Below, piece by piece: positions 1-7,499 of a stretch of 13,977 nt of DNA. Made by a program: the position numbers and the translations under genes. Every line of letters starts with the position of its first letter. Positions within the stretch are counted from its first letter, which is position 1. Origin of the DNA: DATMXP01 sp964460935 (GTDB taxonomy: Bacteria > Acidobacteriota > Terriglobia > Terriglobales > Acidobacteriaceae); NCBI GenBank assembly GCA_964460935.1, contig CAYWSM010000110.1, positions 1 to 13,977 on the forward strand, given 5' to 3'. Under the pieces are notes generated by a model. That model did not search any database, was not told the origin of the DNA, and was given only the letters and a program-made list of their open reading frames with translations.

Positions 1-28
1 GGAAAGTAAAAACCAATGTTGGAACTTC

Positions 29-56
29 GGGCCGGTCGAAGATCGGCCCTTTTTTC
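29..56 (+). terminator. Rho-independent terminator of an upstream gene
   Basis: A 9-bp stem (29-37 with 41-49, including one G-T pair) closes a GAA triloop and is followed directly by a run of T at 50-55. This is a textbook intrinsic terminator for plus-strand transcription entering from outside the window. The gene it serves is not visible; a TAA at 7-9 could be its stop codon, but the edge leaves only two codons before it. Confidence 0.85.
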
Positions 57-96
57 TTTGTCTGACCAGAGTATCTTCGCAAGTTGTTGATTTGAT

Positions 97-173
97 TGGT
101 GGCGGCGGCTGGACTCGAACCAGCGACCTACGGATTATGAGACCGTCGCTCTAACCACCTGAGCTACACCGCC
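97..173 (-). tRNA. tRNA with CAU anticodon, probably elongator tRNA-Met
   Basis: Read on the minus strand this folds into a complete cloverleaf: 7-bp acceptor stem starting GGCGGTG, D arm GCTC/GAGC, anticodon loop CTCATAA (anticodon at plus positions 137-139), a 5-bp variable loop, a T arm with TTCGAGT loop, discriminator A and an encoded CCA (plus 97-99). The G1-C72 pair and the lack of three G-C pairs in the anticodon stem exclude initiator tRNA. The anticodon stem has a T-T mismatch next to the loop. The acceptor stem resembles bacterial elongator Met tRNAs, but a CAU anticodon is shared with the lysidine-modified tRNA-Ile2, which cannot be ruled out by eye. A promoter lies about 70 nt upstream. 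Confidence 0.95.
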
Positions 174-242
174 AATAGGTCTATTGCGCTGAGGATACGG
201 CAGGAGAAGAAGGAAGATAGGCGCAAACTGCCTTCCTTCATG

Positions 243-272
243 ATTCTAAGAGGGTTGCGGAAAGGGTGTCAA
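243..272 (-). promoter_or_regulatory. Sigma70-type promoter for the CAU tRNA
   Basis: On the minus strand a perfect -35 TTGACA (plus 267-272) is followed after 18 bp by TAGAAT (plus 243-248). The predicted start near 236 gives a leader of about 60 nt before the tRNA 5' end, consistent with RNase P processing. No other minus-strand gene begins here. Confidence 0.7.
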
Positions 273-406
273 TGCCGGACAACGATGTTTCCCGACTGGG
301 TGCGCCGACCCAAAGCTCATCAGAGTATCTGCATTCGGCGACGCGAGGCAATACTTCACCGCGACGACGGCATCAAAGTCTCTGCGCCACTCCCAAGGAG
401 AACATA

Positions 407-727
407 ATGAAGTTGTTCTATGCATTGACAATGTCCGCCTTGTTGACAGCGGGCGTTTGGGCGCAATCGGGTTCCAGCAGCTCCACTCAATCGACAACCA
501 CTACCACGACAACCACCGATACCGACAAGAATCAGGGCGTTGGTCAGGACATGAAAGATGCCGCTCATGCCACTGGCCGCGCCGCCGAGAAGACGGGCCA
601 TAAGGTGAAGAAGACCACGAAGCACGTCGTCCATAAGGGTGCGAGCAAAACCGAAGAGGGCGCAAACAAAGTCGGCGAGAAGACTTCCGACAGCTCAACG
701 ACGACCACCACGACGAACCCGCAGTAA
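407..727 (+). CDS. Small secreted Thr-rich, LEA-like protein of unknown function
   Basis: This encodes 106 residues. I start at ATG 407 because a good Shine-Dalgarno (AAGGAG, 395-400) lies 6 nt upstream and because the protein then begins with a clean signal peptide (about residues 1-19, ending VWA before Gln-Ser). The mature part has three sections: a Ser/Thr linker (22-40) containing a run of eight Thr, a Lys/Ala/Glu/His-rich stretch (44-92) with repeated short motifs such as AAEKTG, GASKTEEG and GANKVGEKT, and a second Thr run at the C-terminus. The middle resembles LEA-type or YtxH-like amphipathic helices by composition only. It stands alone, with a terminator behind it. An upstream in-frame extension to 266 is possible but lacks a signal sequence. 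Function unknown; an envelope stress or desiccation role is speculation. Confidence 0.75.
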   Translation: MKLFYALTMSALLTAGVWAQSGSSSSTQSTTTTTTTTDTDKNQGVGQDMKDAAHATGRAAEKTGHKVKKTTKHVVHKGASKTEEGANKVGEKTSDSSTTTTTTNPQ

Positions 728-766
728 CTCGGGAAGTCCGGAGTTTGGTGCTATCAGCAGATGAAA

Positions 767-793
767 AAGGCGCCACCTTTTGAGTGGCGCCTT
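767..793. terminator. Bidirectional terminator between convergent genes
   Basis: A perfect 10-bp inverted repeat (767-776 with 784-793) closes a 7-nt loop. On the minus strand it is followed by TTTTT-like sequence (plus AAAAA at 764-768), which suits the peptidase gene ending at 817; on the plus strand it is followed by GTCTTTC, serving the secreted-protein gene ending at 727. Confidence 0.8.
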
Positions 794-816
794 GTCTTTC
801 ACGATTCAGACGGCAA

Positions 817-3018
817 TTACAAGTTCTTCTTCCAGAATTCCAGCATCGTGTTGTGCAGGTGAATCTGCGCCGCTTTGTCCACGAATCCGTGCTTCCGCAT
901 GGGGTAGATCATCGTGTGATATGGCTTGCCTTTGGCGATCAGCTCGTTGATGAACGCCTGCTCGTTCTGCGGATGCACGTTGTCATCGTACGTACCCCAG
1001 ATCAGCAGCAGGGTTCCGTGCAGGTCGCCCGCGCGCTTCACCAATGATGTGTCGTCGTACACCTTCGCATTTGTCTGAGGTGATTTCACCAGCGCCTCGG
1101 CCCACTTCGAGTCGTAGAAGTGCCAGTCGGTCACAGGTGCACCGGCGATGCCGGCTTTGATCTCCTGTGAGCGTGTCATGACGTTGAGTGTGTTGGTGCC
1201 GCCGCCGCTCCAGCCATAAATGCCGAACCGGTTTGGATCGACCCACGGCTGCTTTTTTAGCCAACGGATGCCATCGACCAGATCTTTCGTTTCGGAGGCT
1301 GACGGATTCTCGAACAGCGTGTCCTCCAGCTTCTTGCTGATGGCCGTCGCGGCGCGGTTATCGATGATGGCGACCACGAATCCGTTAGCGGCGAGAATGT
1401 TTTGCCAGAGCGTATCGCGATCCCAAGAGTTGTGAACGCTGGGCGCCGACGGCCCGCCGTAGATGTACAGGATTACCGGATACTTTTTCTTCGCGTCGAA
1501 GTCGCGCGGTTTCAGGATCGACGCCGGCATCAGGAATCCGTCGCTGGTTGGGATTGTGGTCAGTTCCGGATAAACCGTTCCCGGCGGCAACAGCTCCGGA
1601 CGCGGCGCTGCGAGCACCGCAATCTGTTTTCCGTCGGACGCGTGCAAGCTCAACGCAGGAAGTGTGCGAGCATTCGAGAATGTGTCGAAGTAGTAGTTCG
1701 TGTCCGGCGACATCGCAATCGCATGCCGGCCTGCTCCTTCATCGAGCCTCGTTAAGCCGCTACCGTCGCTGTGAACGCGATATAGGTGCCGCTCGATTGA
1801 CGAGTCTTTCAGCGCCGTGAAGTAAATCCAGTCGTTCTTTTCGTCGATCCCGGTCACCGCCTGATGCACCCAGAAGACCAGTCCGCCGGACGCCGCGATC
1901 GCCCAGTCACCTTTGGTGACCTGGTTCACCAGTGTGCCATCCATCTTGTAACGATAAAGGTGCATGTACCCGTCGCGTTCGCTTGCCCACAGGAAGTGCT
2001 GTCCATCTTTCAGGAAGTACAGGTCGTCGTTGACGTTCACCCACGCGGGATCGGTTTCCGTCAAAATCCGCTTCGCCTCACCGGTTTTGCAATCCGCGAA
2101 GTACAGCCCTTGTTCCGTTTGCGGACGGTCCAAGGTGTAAATTGCCACATGGCTCGCGTCGGGCAGCCACTTCACCCGAAGCAGCCACTCGTAGGGCTTA
2201 TCGTTGATGGTGATCCAGGTGGTTTTCGGCTCGCCTCCGACGTTAACAACACCCACGCGCACCTTCGGATTCTGCTCGCCTGCCTTCGGATAAACCTGCG
2301 TAATGAGCTTCGGATCCTGCGGTTCGTACGAAACGAACGTGCTAACCGGAACGCCCGTTACATCGGTCTGCAGATAAGCGATCGAATGCGAATCCGGCGC
2401 CCACCAGTAACCGATGTCACGCCGGCCCATGATTTCTTCCCAATAGACCCAGGTGACGGTTCCGTTGAGCAGGTTCTCCGAGCCGTCATTGGTCAGGCGC
2501 GTCTCCTTGCCGGAAGCAATGTCGTACACGTACAGATCGTTATTGCGAACGAACGAAACCTCTTTGCTGTCCGGCGAGAACTGTGCGTCCTTCTCCTCGT
2601 CGGGAGTACTTGTCACGCGCGTGAACTTGGCCGTCGGCAGATCAAGCAGGAAGATATCGCCGTTGAACAGGTAAATCGCCTTCTGGCCAGAGGCATCGAA
2701 CTCGTCGGGCCAATCCAATGCTTCCTTCACATCAGTAACGCCCAACTGGCTCAACGAGGCCAGCGCGTTCGCCATGTTCAGCATCGGCTGGCGCTGTCCG
2801 GTCGAAGGCACCAGCTTCTCAAAGTTGCGCTGCTCCTTCGGCAGCCGTGTGTTGTAGATGATTGCCGAACCATCATCGAGCCAGGTTACCCTTGGCACAG
2901 TAGCCACCTTTGAGCCCTCACCGCCATACACCCATTCCGGTGTCAGACTGGGCTGTTCCGCAAAAGCTGCCACTGTAGCCAAAATTAAGATTGATATCGC
3001 AAAGACACGAAGACGCAT
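817..3018 (-). CDS. Exported dipeptidyl-peptidase IV-like serine peptidase (S9 family)
   Basis: A 733-residue prolyl-oligopeptidase-clan enzyme, expected to cleave dipeptides from peptide N-termini outside the cytoplasm. Residues 1-20 form a signal peptide. An N-terminal beta-propeller-like region (about 30-470) carries the double-Glu motif VYWEE (E194/E195) that in DPP-IV binds the substrate amino terminus. The C-terminal alpha/beta-hydrolase domain (about 480-733) has Tyr520 before GGPSAP (oxyanion position), nucleophile Ser604 in GWSGGG, the acid in GTYDDNVH (D678/D679) and His710 in MRKHGF. DPP-IV normally has GWSYGG, so the residue after the nucleophile is Gly rather than Tyr. I start at ATG 3018, not the GTG at 3030, because the GGGAGG Shine-Dalgarno sits between them. 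It is 51 bp downstream of the CPBP gene and probably cotranscribed. Exact substrate preference is inferred. Confidence 0.9.
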   Translation of the reverse strand: MRLRVFAISILILATVAAFAEQPSLTPEWVYGGEGSKVATVPRVTWLDDGSAIIYNTRLPKEQRNFEKLVPSTGQRQPMLNMANALASLSQLGVTDVKEALDWPDEFDASGQKAIYLFNGDIFLLDLPTAKFTRVTSTPDEEKDAQFSPDSKEVSFVRNNDLYVYDIASGKETRLTNDGSENLLNGTVTWVYWEEIMGRRDIGYWWAPDSHSIAYLQTDVTGVPVSTFVSYEPQDPKLITQVYPKAGEQNPKVRVGVVNVGGEPKTTWITINDKPYEWLLRVKWLPDASHVAIYTLDRPQTEQGLYFADCKTGEAKRILTETDPAWVNVNDDLYFLKDGQHFLWASERDGYMHLYRYKMDGTLVNQVTKGDWAIAASGGLVFWVHQAVTGIDEKNDWIYFTALKDSSIERHLYRVHSDGSGLTRLDEGAGRHAIAMSPDTNYYFDTFSNARTLPALSLHASDGKQIAVLAAPRPELLPPGTVYPELTTIPTSDGFLMPASILKPRDFDAKKKYPVILYIYGGPSAPSVHNSWDRDTLWQNILAANGFVVAIIDNRAATAISKKLEDTLFENPSASETKDLVDGIRWLKKQPWVDPNRFGIYGWSGGGTNTLNVMTRSQEIKAGIAGAPVTDWHFYDSKWAEALVKSPQTNAKVYDDTSLVKRAGDLHGTLLLIWGTYDDNVHPQNEQAFINELIAKGKPYHTMIYPMRKHGFVDKAAQIHLHNTMLEFWKKNL

Positions 3019-3069
3019 GACTCCTCCCACCCAAGAGATGAAACGGCATTCTACTGCAAGGGATGGCCG

Positions 3070-4044
3070 TTATCGAAACCAAAGTCCCCAGACCACGTCC
3101 ACTAACGTGTGGGTTAGCGAAGAGGCAAAGAGATGCCGGCGCGTGCGCCAGGCCCGCCCATAGAAGATACCGGCGATCGCGGCAATCATCACGTACCGCC
3201 AGTTGAACGCAGCTCCCTTGTGAAAGTGCGACAGCCCGAACAGGCAGGCGGTCACGATCAGAGACCACGTCCTTCCGAGCCGCGGTTCCAGCAGATTCTG
3301 CAGAATGCCGCGGAAAAACAGCTCTTCGGGGATCGCCGTCAGAAGGAACGTAACCAGCAGTGCGCCAATGATGTGGCCTGCGCCCGGATGACGAGGGACG
3401 AACCAGATGAAGTGTGTGGCGAAGCCCAGCCCTAGCGCGAAGGGGAGAAATAACGCCCACTCTCGCAGGCCGATCTTCACGTCATTCAAAACAGGGATGA
3501 ATGAGAAGCCCACGCCGTGCAAGCGTCGCACCACGAGGTAGAGATAAAGCGCCACATCCGCGAGATACAGCTTCGGCATAGAGCCCAGCCCGTTGTACGG
3601 CCACGCTCCTGCGAACACCCGTACTTCAAGTACGACTGCGATGGTCAGCAGGACCAGGCCATCCTGCCAAGCGAACTTCTGTTCCATTTGCGAGCGCGGG
3701 ATCGTTGACAGCACCGCTGCCAGAACGACTGGAAGCCCTGACAGGCCGATGGCATAGATCCAGTGAAACTCGCCGCGCGGCACGGCGAACACCACGTAGG
3801 GAACCGCAAGTAGCGCCGGAGCAAAGATTCGCGCTATTGGCGAGGGAAGGCGCTTTTCGATTGCGTCCAGCGCGCCAAATCCGGCAAACCACAAAAAAGC
3901 CAGCAGCAGAGCAAAGCAAGCGAAGGCTGAGTTGATATGTCCGCCCAAATTTGTAACTAAGCCGGACCGCACAGCTTCTGCCCAGAAGCCGTACAACAAC
4001 GCCGCGAAGACTGCGACGGCAACCGCTGCTTTCACACGACTCAC
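3070..4044 (-). CDS. CPBP family intramembrane metalloprotease
   Basis: A 324-residue polytopic membrane protein with hydrophobic segments throughout. The C-terminal third carries the CPBP/Abi signatures: EELFFR (E240, E241, R245), FGLSH (H273) and HTLVD (H312, D316), which in the family line an intramembrane active site used in CAAX-type processing or bacteriocin self-immunity. The N-terminal half is hydrophobic but without a motif I recognise. The start is a GTG at 4044 with only a weak ribosome site (TTGGGA); a second GTG three codons later is an alternative. It is the first gene of a likely two-gene unit with the S9 peptidase and diverges from the M28 peptidase gene. The actual substrate is unknown. 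Confidence 0.9.
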   Translation of the reverse strand: MSRVKAAVAVAVFAALLYGFWAEAVRSGLVTNLGGHINSAFACFALLLAFLWFAGFGALDAIEKRLPSPIARIFAPALLAVPYVVFAVPRGEFHWIYAIGLSGLPVVLAAVLSTIPRSQMEQKFAWQDGLVLLTIAVVLEVRVFAGAWPYNGLGSMPKLYLADVALYLYLVVRRLHGVGFSFIPVLNDVKIGLREWALFLPFALGLGFATHFIWFVPRHPGAGHIIGALLVTFLLTAIPEELFFRGILQNLLEPRLGRTWSLIVTACLFGLSHFHKGAAFNWRYVMIAAIAGIFYGRAWRTRRHLFASSLTHTLVDVVWGLWFR

Positions 4045-4077
4045 GGTTTCATCCCAACTGAATGTTTATCGATCCCA

Positions 4078-4105
4078 AATAGAAGCCGCGGCGAGCCACT
4101 CGCAA
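4078..4105 (-). promoter_or_regulatory. Possible promoter of the CPBP-S9 peptidase unit
   Basis: On the minus strand TTGCGA (plus 4100-4105) and TCTATT (plus 4078-4083) are separated by 16 bp, each matching 4 of 6 consensus bases. It lies 34 bp upstream of the GTG start. The match is modest and rests on position as much as on sequence. Confidence 0.35.
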
Positions 4106-4137
4106 CGGTTCGTTCAGCGATACATTGTTCACTTCTC

Positions 4138-4143
4138 TATAAT
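4138..4143 (+). promoter_or_regulatory. TATAAT -10 box of the M28 peptidase gene
   Basis: A perfect TATAAT lies 26 bp upstream of the ATG at 4170, predicting a leader of about 20 nt. No good -35 is present; TTCAGC at 4113-4118 is the nearest candidate, at a long 19-bp spacing. The same perfect -10 hexamer precedes two other genes in this window. Confidence 0.55.
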
Positions 4144-4169
4144 GCTCTCTTTCCTTGGGGTGAAAGATC

Positions 4170-5774
4170 ATGCGAAATCGTTTCTTGACGGTCTTGGTAG
4201 CGATTATCGGGCTTTGTCTTTCAGCTTCCGCGCAAACCAACAACTTCGACGGAAAGTCCTGGTGGGGGCACATCAAGTATCTTGCCGACGACAAACTCGA
4301 AGGCCGCGATACCGGCAGCGCGGGCCTGAAGAAAGCCGAAGCCTATGTTGTCGAGCACCTGAAGAAGAACGGAATCCAGCCGGCCGGCACGACGGGCTAC
4401 TATCAGCCAATCAAATTCGTCAGCCACCAGCTTGATGAAAGCAAGTCGAGCCTTTCTCTCGTTCGCGACGGGAAGGAAGAAAAGCTTACGCTCGGCGATG
4501 ACGCCATCCTTAGCACACGTATCGACGCCACGCCTAAAGTAGACGCCCCGCTCGTCTTTGTCGGATACGGATTGCGGATTCCCGAGAAGAATATTGACGA
4601 CTTTGCCGGACTCGATTGCAAAGGCAAGATTCTTGTCTTCTTCTCCGGATCGCCCAGCGAGCTTTCGGCCGCTCTTTCTGCGCATTACCAGTCCACGGCG
4701 ATGCGCGCGAAGACCATGCAGGAAGTCGGCGCGATCGGCTACCTGGGCATCCCTAATCCCGCCGCGATGGATATTCCCTGGGATCGCATCAAGCTTTCGC
4801 GCTTGCATCCGAGCATGGTTTACGCCGACGCCGCTCTGAACGAAAGCGGCCCGATGCAGATCAGCGTTTACTTCAATCCGGCATCCGCGGAGAAGTTGTT
4901 TAGCGGCAGCGGGCACACATTCGACGAGATCGTCGCTCTTGGCAAAGACCGCAAACCCCTTCCGCATTTCGAACTGAAGGGCAATCTCCGCGCAACACAG
5001 ACCATCATCAAGAAACAAGTTGAGTCGTCCAATGTGGTCGGCAAGCTGGTTGGTTCCGATCCAAAGCTCAAGGACGAATATGTCGTGCTCTCCGCACACA
5101 TCGATCATCTCGGTATCGGTGAGCCGATCAATGGCGACCGCATCTACAACGGCGCGATGGATAATGGTTCCGGCACAGCCTTGCTCATGGACATGGCCAG
5201 CACCCTTCCGCAGCTCAAGCCCAAGCGCTCTGTGCTGTTCGTGTTCGTGACTGGCGAGGAGAAGGGGCTGCTCGGCTCGCGCTACTTTGCCACCCATCCG
5301 ACCGTGCCCGTGAAATCGATGGTCGCCGACATTAATACCGACATGTTCCTGCCGATCATCCCGCTCAAACTGCTGACCGTGTACGGACTCGCGGAATCGG
5401 ATCTCGGCGACGATGTCGAAGAGGTCGCGAAGAGAGATGCCGTGGCCGTGCAGGCCGACCAGGAACCGCAGCGCAACCTCTTCATTCGCAGCGACCAGTA
5501 CAGTTTTATCCGGGATGGTGTTCCCGCGCTGGCGATGAAGGTCGGATTCGAAAAGGGCTCGCCGGAAGAGAAGATCAATCAGCAATGGCTGCATGATCGT
5601 TATCATGCCCCTTCCGACGACGTGAACCAGCCAGTCGATCTCGTTGCCGCCGGCAAGTTCGAAGACGTGGTGCGCGATCTGACGATGAAAGTTGCCGACG
5701 ATCCGAAGCGTCCCGCGTGGAAGCCCGATAGCTTCTTCCGCCGGTTCGCCAACGAACAGAACCAGGGCAAGTAG
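4170..5774 (+). CDS. Exported M28 family zinc aminopeptidase with PA-like insert
   Basis: A 534-residue metallopeptidase expected to remove N-terminal residues from peptides outside the cytoplasm. A signal peptide covers about residues 1-21 (ending ASA before Gln). Residues about 110-260 are consistent with a protease-associated (PA) domain inserted before the catalytic core. The zinc ligands of the M28 fold are visible in order: H310 in SAHIDH, D331 in AMDNGSG, E364 in TGEEKG (with E363 as likely general base), D391 in NTDMF and H479 in DRYHAP. The ATG follows a weak GGGGTGA ribosome site and a TATAAT box, and a strong terminator follows the stop, so it is probably monocistronic. Being divergent from an S9 peptidase gene suggests a shared peptide-scavenging job. 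Specificity cannot be read from sequence. Confidence 0.93.
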   Translation: MRNRFLTVLVAIIGLCLSASAQTNNFDGKSWWGHIKYLADDKLEGRDTGSAGLKKAEAYVVEHLKKNGIQPAGTTGYYQPIKFVSHQLDESKSSLSLVRDGKEEKLTLGDDAILSTRIDATPKVDAPLVFVGYGLRIPEKNIDDFAGLDCKGKILVFFSGSPSELSAALSAHYQSTAMRAKTMQEVGAIGYLGIPNPAAMDIPWDRIKLSRLHPSMVYADAALNESGPMQISVYFNPASAEKLFSGSGHTFDEIVALGKDRKPLPHFELKGNLRATQTIIKKQVESSNVVGKLVGSDPKLKDEYVVLSAHIDHLGIGEPINGDRIYNGAMDNGSGTALLMDMASTLPQLKPKRSVLFVFVTGEEKGLLGSRYFATHPTVPVKSMVADINTDMFLPIIPLKLLTVYGLAESDLGDDVEEVAKRDAVAVQADQEPQRNLFIRSDQYSFIRDGVPALAMKVGFEKGSPEEKINQQWLHDRYHAPSDDVNQPVDLVAAGKFEDVVRDLTMKVADDPKRPAWKPDSFFRRFANEQNQGK

Positions 5775-5796
5775 TTCGGTCTTGCGGTGCGCTGGT

Positions 5797-5838
5797 GCCC
5801 CATTCAACCTTACGTTTGGTTGAGTGGGGCTTTTCTTT
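5797..5838 (+). terminator. Rho-independent terminator of the M28 peptidase gene
   Basis: A 13-bp inverted repeat with one G-T pair (5797-5809 with 5818-5830) closes an 8-nt loop and is followed by TTTTCTTT. It starts 22 nt after the stop codon and separates this transcript from fabG. Confidence 0.9.
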
Positions 5839-5863
5839 CACAGCGTTCTCTGTCTTTCGTGCC

Positions 5864-5891
5864 TTCACTTCATCCATCGTCCTTCTATAAT
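5864..5891 (+). promoter_or_regulatory. Promoter of fabG
   Basis: TTCACT (5864-5869, 4 of 6 matches) is followed after 16 bp by a perfect TATAAT (5886-5891). The predicted start near 5898 gives a leader of about 20 nt that contains the AGGAGA ribosome site. Confidence 0.6.
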
Positions 5892-5917
5892 CTCCGTTTC
5901 ATATCTCAGGAGAACGT

Positions 5918-6664
5918 ATGTCTGATTTATCGGGCCACGCCGCCCTTGTTACCGGAGCCTCGCAGGGTATCGGGCGGGCGTGTGCCATCGAACTGGCGAA
6001 GCGGGGAGCGGCGGTCGCTCTCTGTGCGCGCAATGAAGAGAAGCTCAACGCGGTTCGCGACGAAATCACCGCCGCAGGCGGCAAGGCGTCGGTCTTCAAA
6101 ATGGATGTCACCAATGATGACGAGATCAAGGCGGCCATCAAGTCTGCTATCGAGCAGCTCGGCAAGATCGACATCCTCGTGAACAACGCGGGGATCACGA
6201 AGGACAATCTCATTCTGCGCATGAAGCGCGCTGACTGGGATGCCGTGATCAACACCAATCTCTCAAGCGCCTATCTTGCTATCCAGGCAGTGCTTTCGTC
6301 GATGATGAAGCAGCGCTGGGGACGCATCATCAACATCAGCTCCATCAACGGCCAGATCGGCCAGACCGGACAAGCCAACTACGCTGCATCAAAAGCTGGG
6401 CTCATCGGACTCACGATGTCCATCGCCCGCGAAGTTGCTTCCCGTAACATCACGGTTAACGCCGTCTCGCCTGGCTATGTCGAAACCGCCATGACCAACG
6501 AACTCACGCCCGAACTGCGTGAGCAGATGCTGAAGTTGGTTCCGCTCGGCCGCGTCGGCAAAGATGTGGACATCGCCAATGCGGTTTGTTTCCTCGCCAG
6601 CGATGAAGCGTCGTACATTACCGGCCATGTGCTGAACGTGAATGGCGGATTATTGATGGGGTGA
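5918..6664 (+). CDS. fabG: 3-oxoacyl-[acyl-carrier-protein] reductase
   Basis: A 248-residue classical short-chain dehydrogenase, the usual FabG length, predicted to reduce 3-oxoacyl-ACP to 3-hydroxyacyl-ACP with NADPH in cytoplasmic fatty-acid elongation. Visible are the cofactor loop TGASQGIG (12-19), NNAG (89-92), the structural Asn114, catalytic Ser142, Tyr155 and Lys159 (YAASK), and the C-terminal GHVLNVNGG typical of FabG. The ATG has a strong AGGAGA site 6 nt upstream and its own TATAAT promoter. The SDR family is large and a relative acting on another substrate (such as acetoacetyl-CoA reductase) cannot be excluded by eye, but the TGASQGIG and NAGITKDNLILRM stretches are FabG-like. 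A long inverted repeat begins 5 nt after its stop. Confidence 0.9.
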   Translation: MSDLSGHAALVTGASQGIGRACAIELAKRGAAVALCARNEEKLNAVRDEITAAGGKASVFKMDVTNDDEIKAAIKSAIEQLGKIDILVNNAGITKDNLILRMKRADWDAVINTNLSSAYLAIQAVLSSMMKQRWGRIINISSINGQIGQTGQANYAASKAGLIGLTMSIAREVASRNITVNAVSPGYVETAMTNELTPELREQMLKLVPLGRVGKDVDIANAVCFLASDEASYITGHVLNVNGGLLMG

Positions 6665-6668
6665 GCAA

Positions 6669-6761
6669 ATTGACTATTGTTGATTGGTTATTGCTTATGG
6701 AAGCCAAGTCACTCTCTGGTGCGCGCGTCCAATAGACAATAATCAATCAACAATAGACAAT
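6669..6761 (+). repeat. Gene-end inverted repeat A with 7-bp periodic arms
   Basis: The left arm is four tandem 7-mers from 6670: TTGACTA, TTGTTGA, TTGGTTA, TTGCTTA. The right arm from 6730 is CAATAGA, CAATAAT, CAATCAA, CAATAGA, CAAT. The reverse complement of the right arm (TTGTCTA, TTGTTGA, TTGATTA, TTGTCTA) matches the left arm at 24 of 28 positions, so transcript could form a long AT-rich hairpin with a loop of about 35-43 nt. It begins 5 nt after the fabG stop and fills almost the whole gap to the next ATG at 6771. There is no canonical U-tract. I do not recognise it as a named repeat family. Confidence 0.85.
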
Positions 6762-6770
6762 TTCTTCTTC

Positions 6771-7499
6771 ATGCCTGACGAGCGCATCATCTACTTCCTC
6801 CTCGGTTCCGCTGCGGCCCTCGGCGTGCGCGAACTTGTGAGCCGTTTCCGTTTTCGCAAGCATCCATTACCAGCAGCAACGATGCCGATCGAGCTGCCAG
6901 CCGAACCGGCTCGGTCGCCGCAAATCCCCGAAGAGCGCGAAGAGAAGGCCATGGCTGCCGCTGTCCCTATCCCGCCCGAGCCACCGAAACCAAAGATCAC
7001 CATTCTTCCCGTCACCACGGAAGCTGAGATCAAGGCTACGCGCGAGTTGTTCGTCGAATACGGACAATCGCTTGGCTTCAGTCTTTGCTTCCAGAGCTTC
7101 GACCAGGAATACGCATCACTGCCGGGAAAGTATGCGCCGCCTCGTGGACGCTTGCTGCTTGCCGAAGTGGATAACCAACCCGCGGGATGTATCGCGCTCC
7201 GGCCTCTTGAGACTGGCGTCTGCGAGATGAAGCGTCTGTACGTTCGCCCTGAATTTCGCGGACTTGGTCTCGGTCGCCGTCTTACCGAAACGATCATCGA
7301 GGAAGCTAAGCTGATCGGTTACCAGGTCATGCGCCTCGATACCGTAGAAGACAAAATGCGGGCGGCTGTGGCACTCTATCGCGCACTCGGTTTTCGCGAG
7401 ATCGGCCCTTACACGTTAAATCCCGTGCCGGGAGCGATTTTCATGGAACTCGATCTGGTCCCCACACCACAACTCAGCCTCTACGGAGACGCCGAATGA
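6771..7499 (+). CDS. GNAT family N-acetyltransferase with N-terminal membrane anchor
   Basis: A 242-residue protein. Residues about 7-22 (IIYFLLGSAAALGVRE) form a short hydrophobic segment, followed by a basic patch and a Pro/Glu-rich linker (about 30-75), then a GNAT domain (about 78-236). The acetyl-CoA motif is VRPEFRGLGLGRRL, preceded by the beta-strand EMKRLYV. The acceptor is unknown; in this family it may be an amine, an amino acid or a protein N-terminus. I chose ATG 6771 because the longer reading frame starting at a TTG at 6684 runs through an inverted repeat; no Shine-Dalgarno precedes 6771, so an internal ATG at 6882 (which would remove the anchor) is a possible alternative. Its last four bases overlap the next ORF (ATGA), implying translational coupling. 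Confidence 0.85.
   Translation: MPDERIIYFLLGSAAALGVRELVSRFRFRKHPLPAATMPIELPAEPARSPQIPEEREEKAMAAAVPIPPEPPKPKITILPVTTEAEIKATRELFVEYGQSLGFSLCFQSFDQEYASLPGKYAPPRGRLLLAEVDNQPAGCIALRPLETGVCEMKRLYVRPEFRGLGLGRRLTETIIEEAKLIGYQVMRLDTVEDKMRAAVALYRALGFREIGPYTLNPVPGAIFMELDLVPTPQLSLYGDAE

Noticed and set aside
1..28. Last codons of a gene entering from the left (TAA at 7-9)
   Set aside because: Only two codons precede the stop, so reading frame and identity cannot be supported, although the terminator at 29-56 makes a gene end here plausible.
1864..2913. A 349-codon plus-strand ORF opposite the S9 peptidase gene
   Set aside because: It is antisense to the DPP-IV-like propeller region; the composition (Arg/Val/His-rich, no motif) is that of a shadow frame.
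3010..3030. GTG start at 3030 for the S9 peptidase
   Set aside because: The Shine-Dalgarno GGGAGG lies downstream of that GTG and 4 nt before ATG 3018, which also opens the signal peptide directly.
4221..5807. A 528-codon minus-strand ORF opposite the M28 peptidase gene
   Set aside because: It lies fully antisense to a gene with all M28 zinc ligands, its translation shows no recognisable domain, and it is the expected mirror of high-GC coding sequence.
6684..6770. TTG-initiated N-terminal extension of the GNAT gene
   Set aside because: The added 29 codons run through the inverted repeat at 6669-6761 and encode no family sequence; ATG 6771 gives a sensible membrane anchor.
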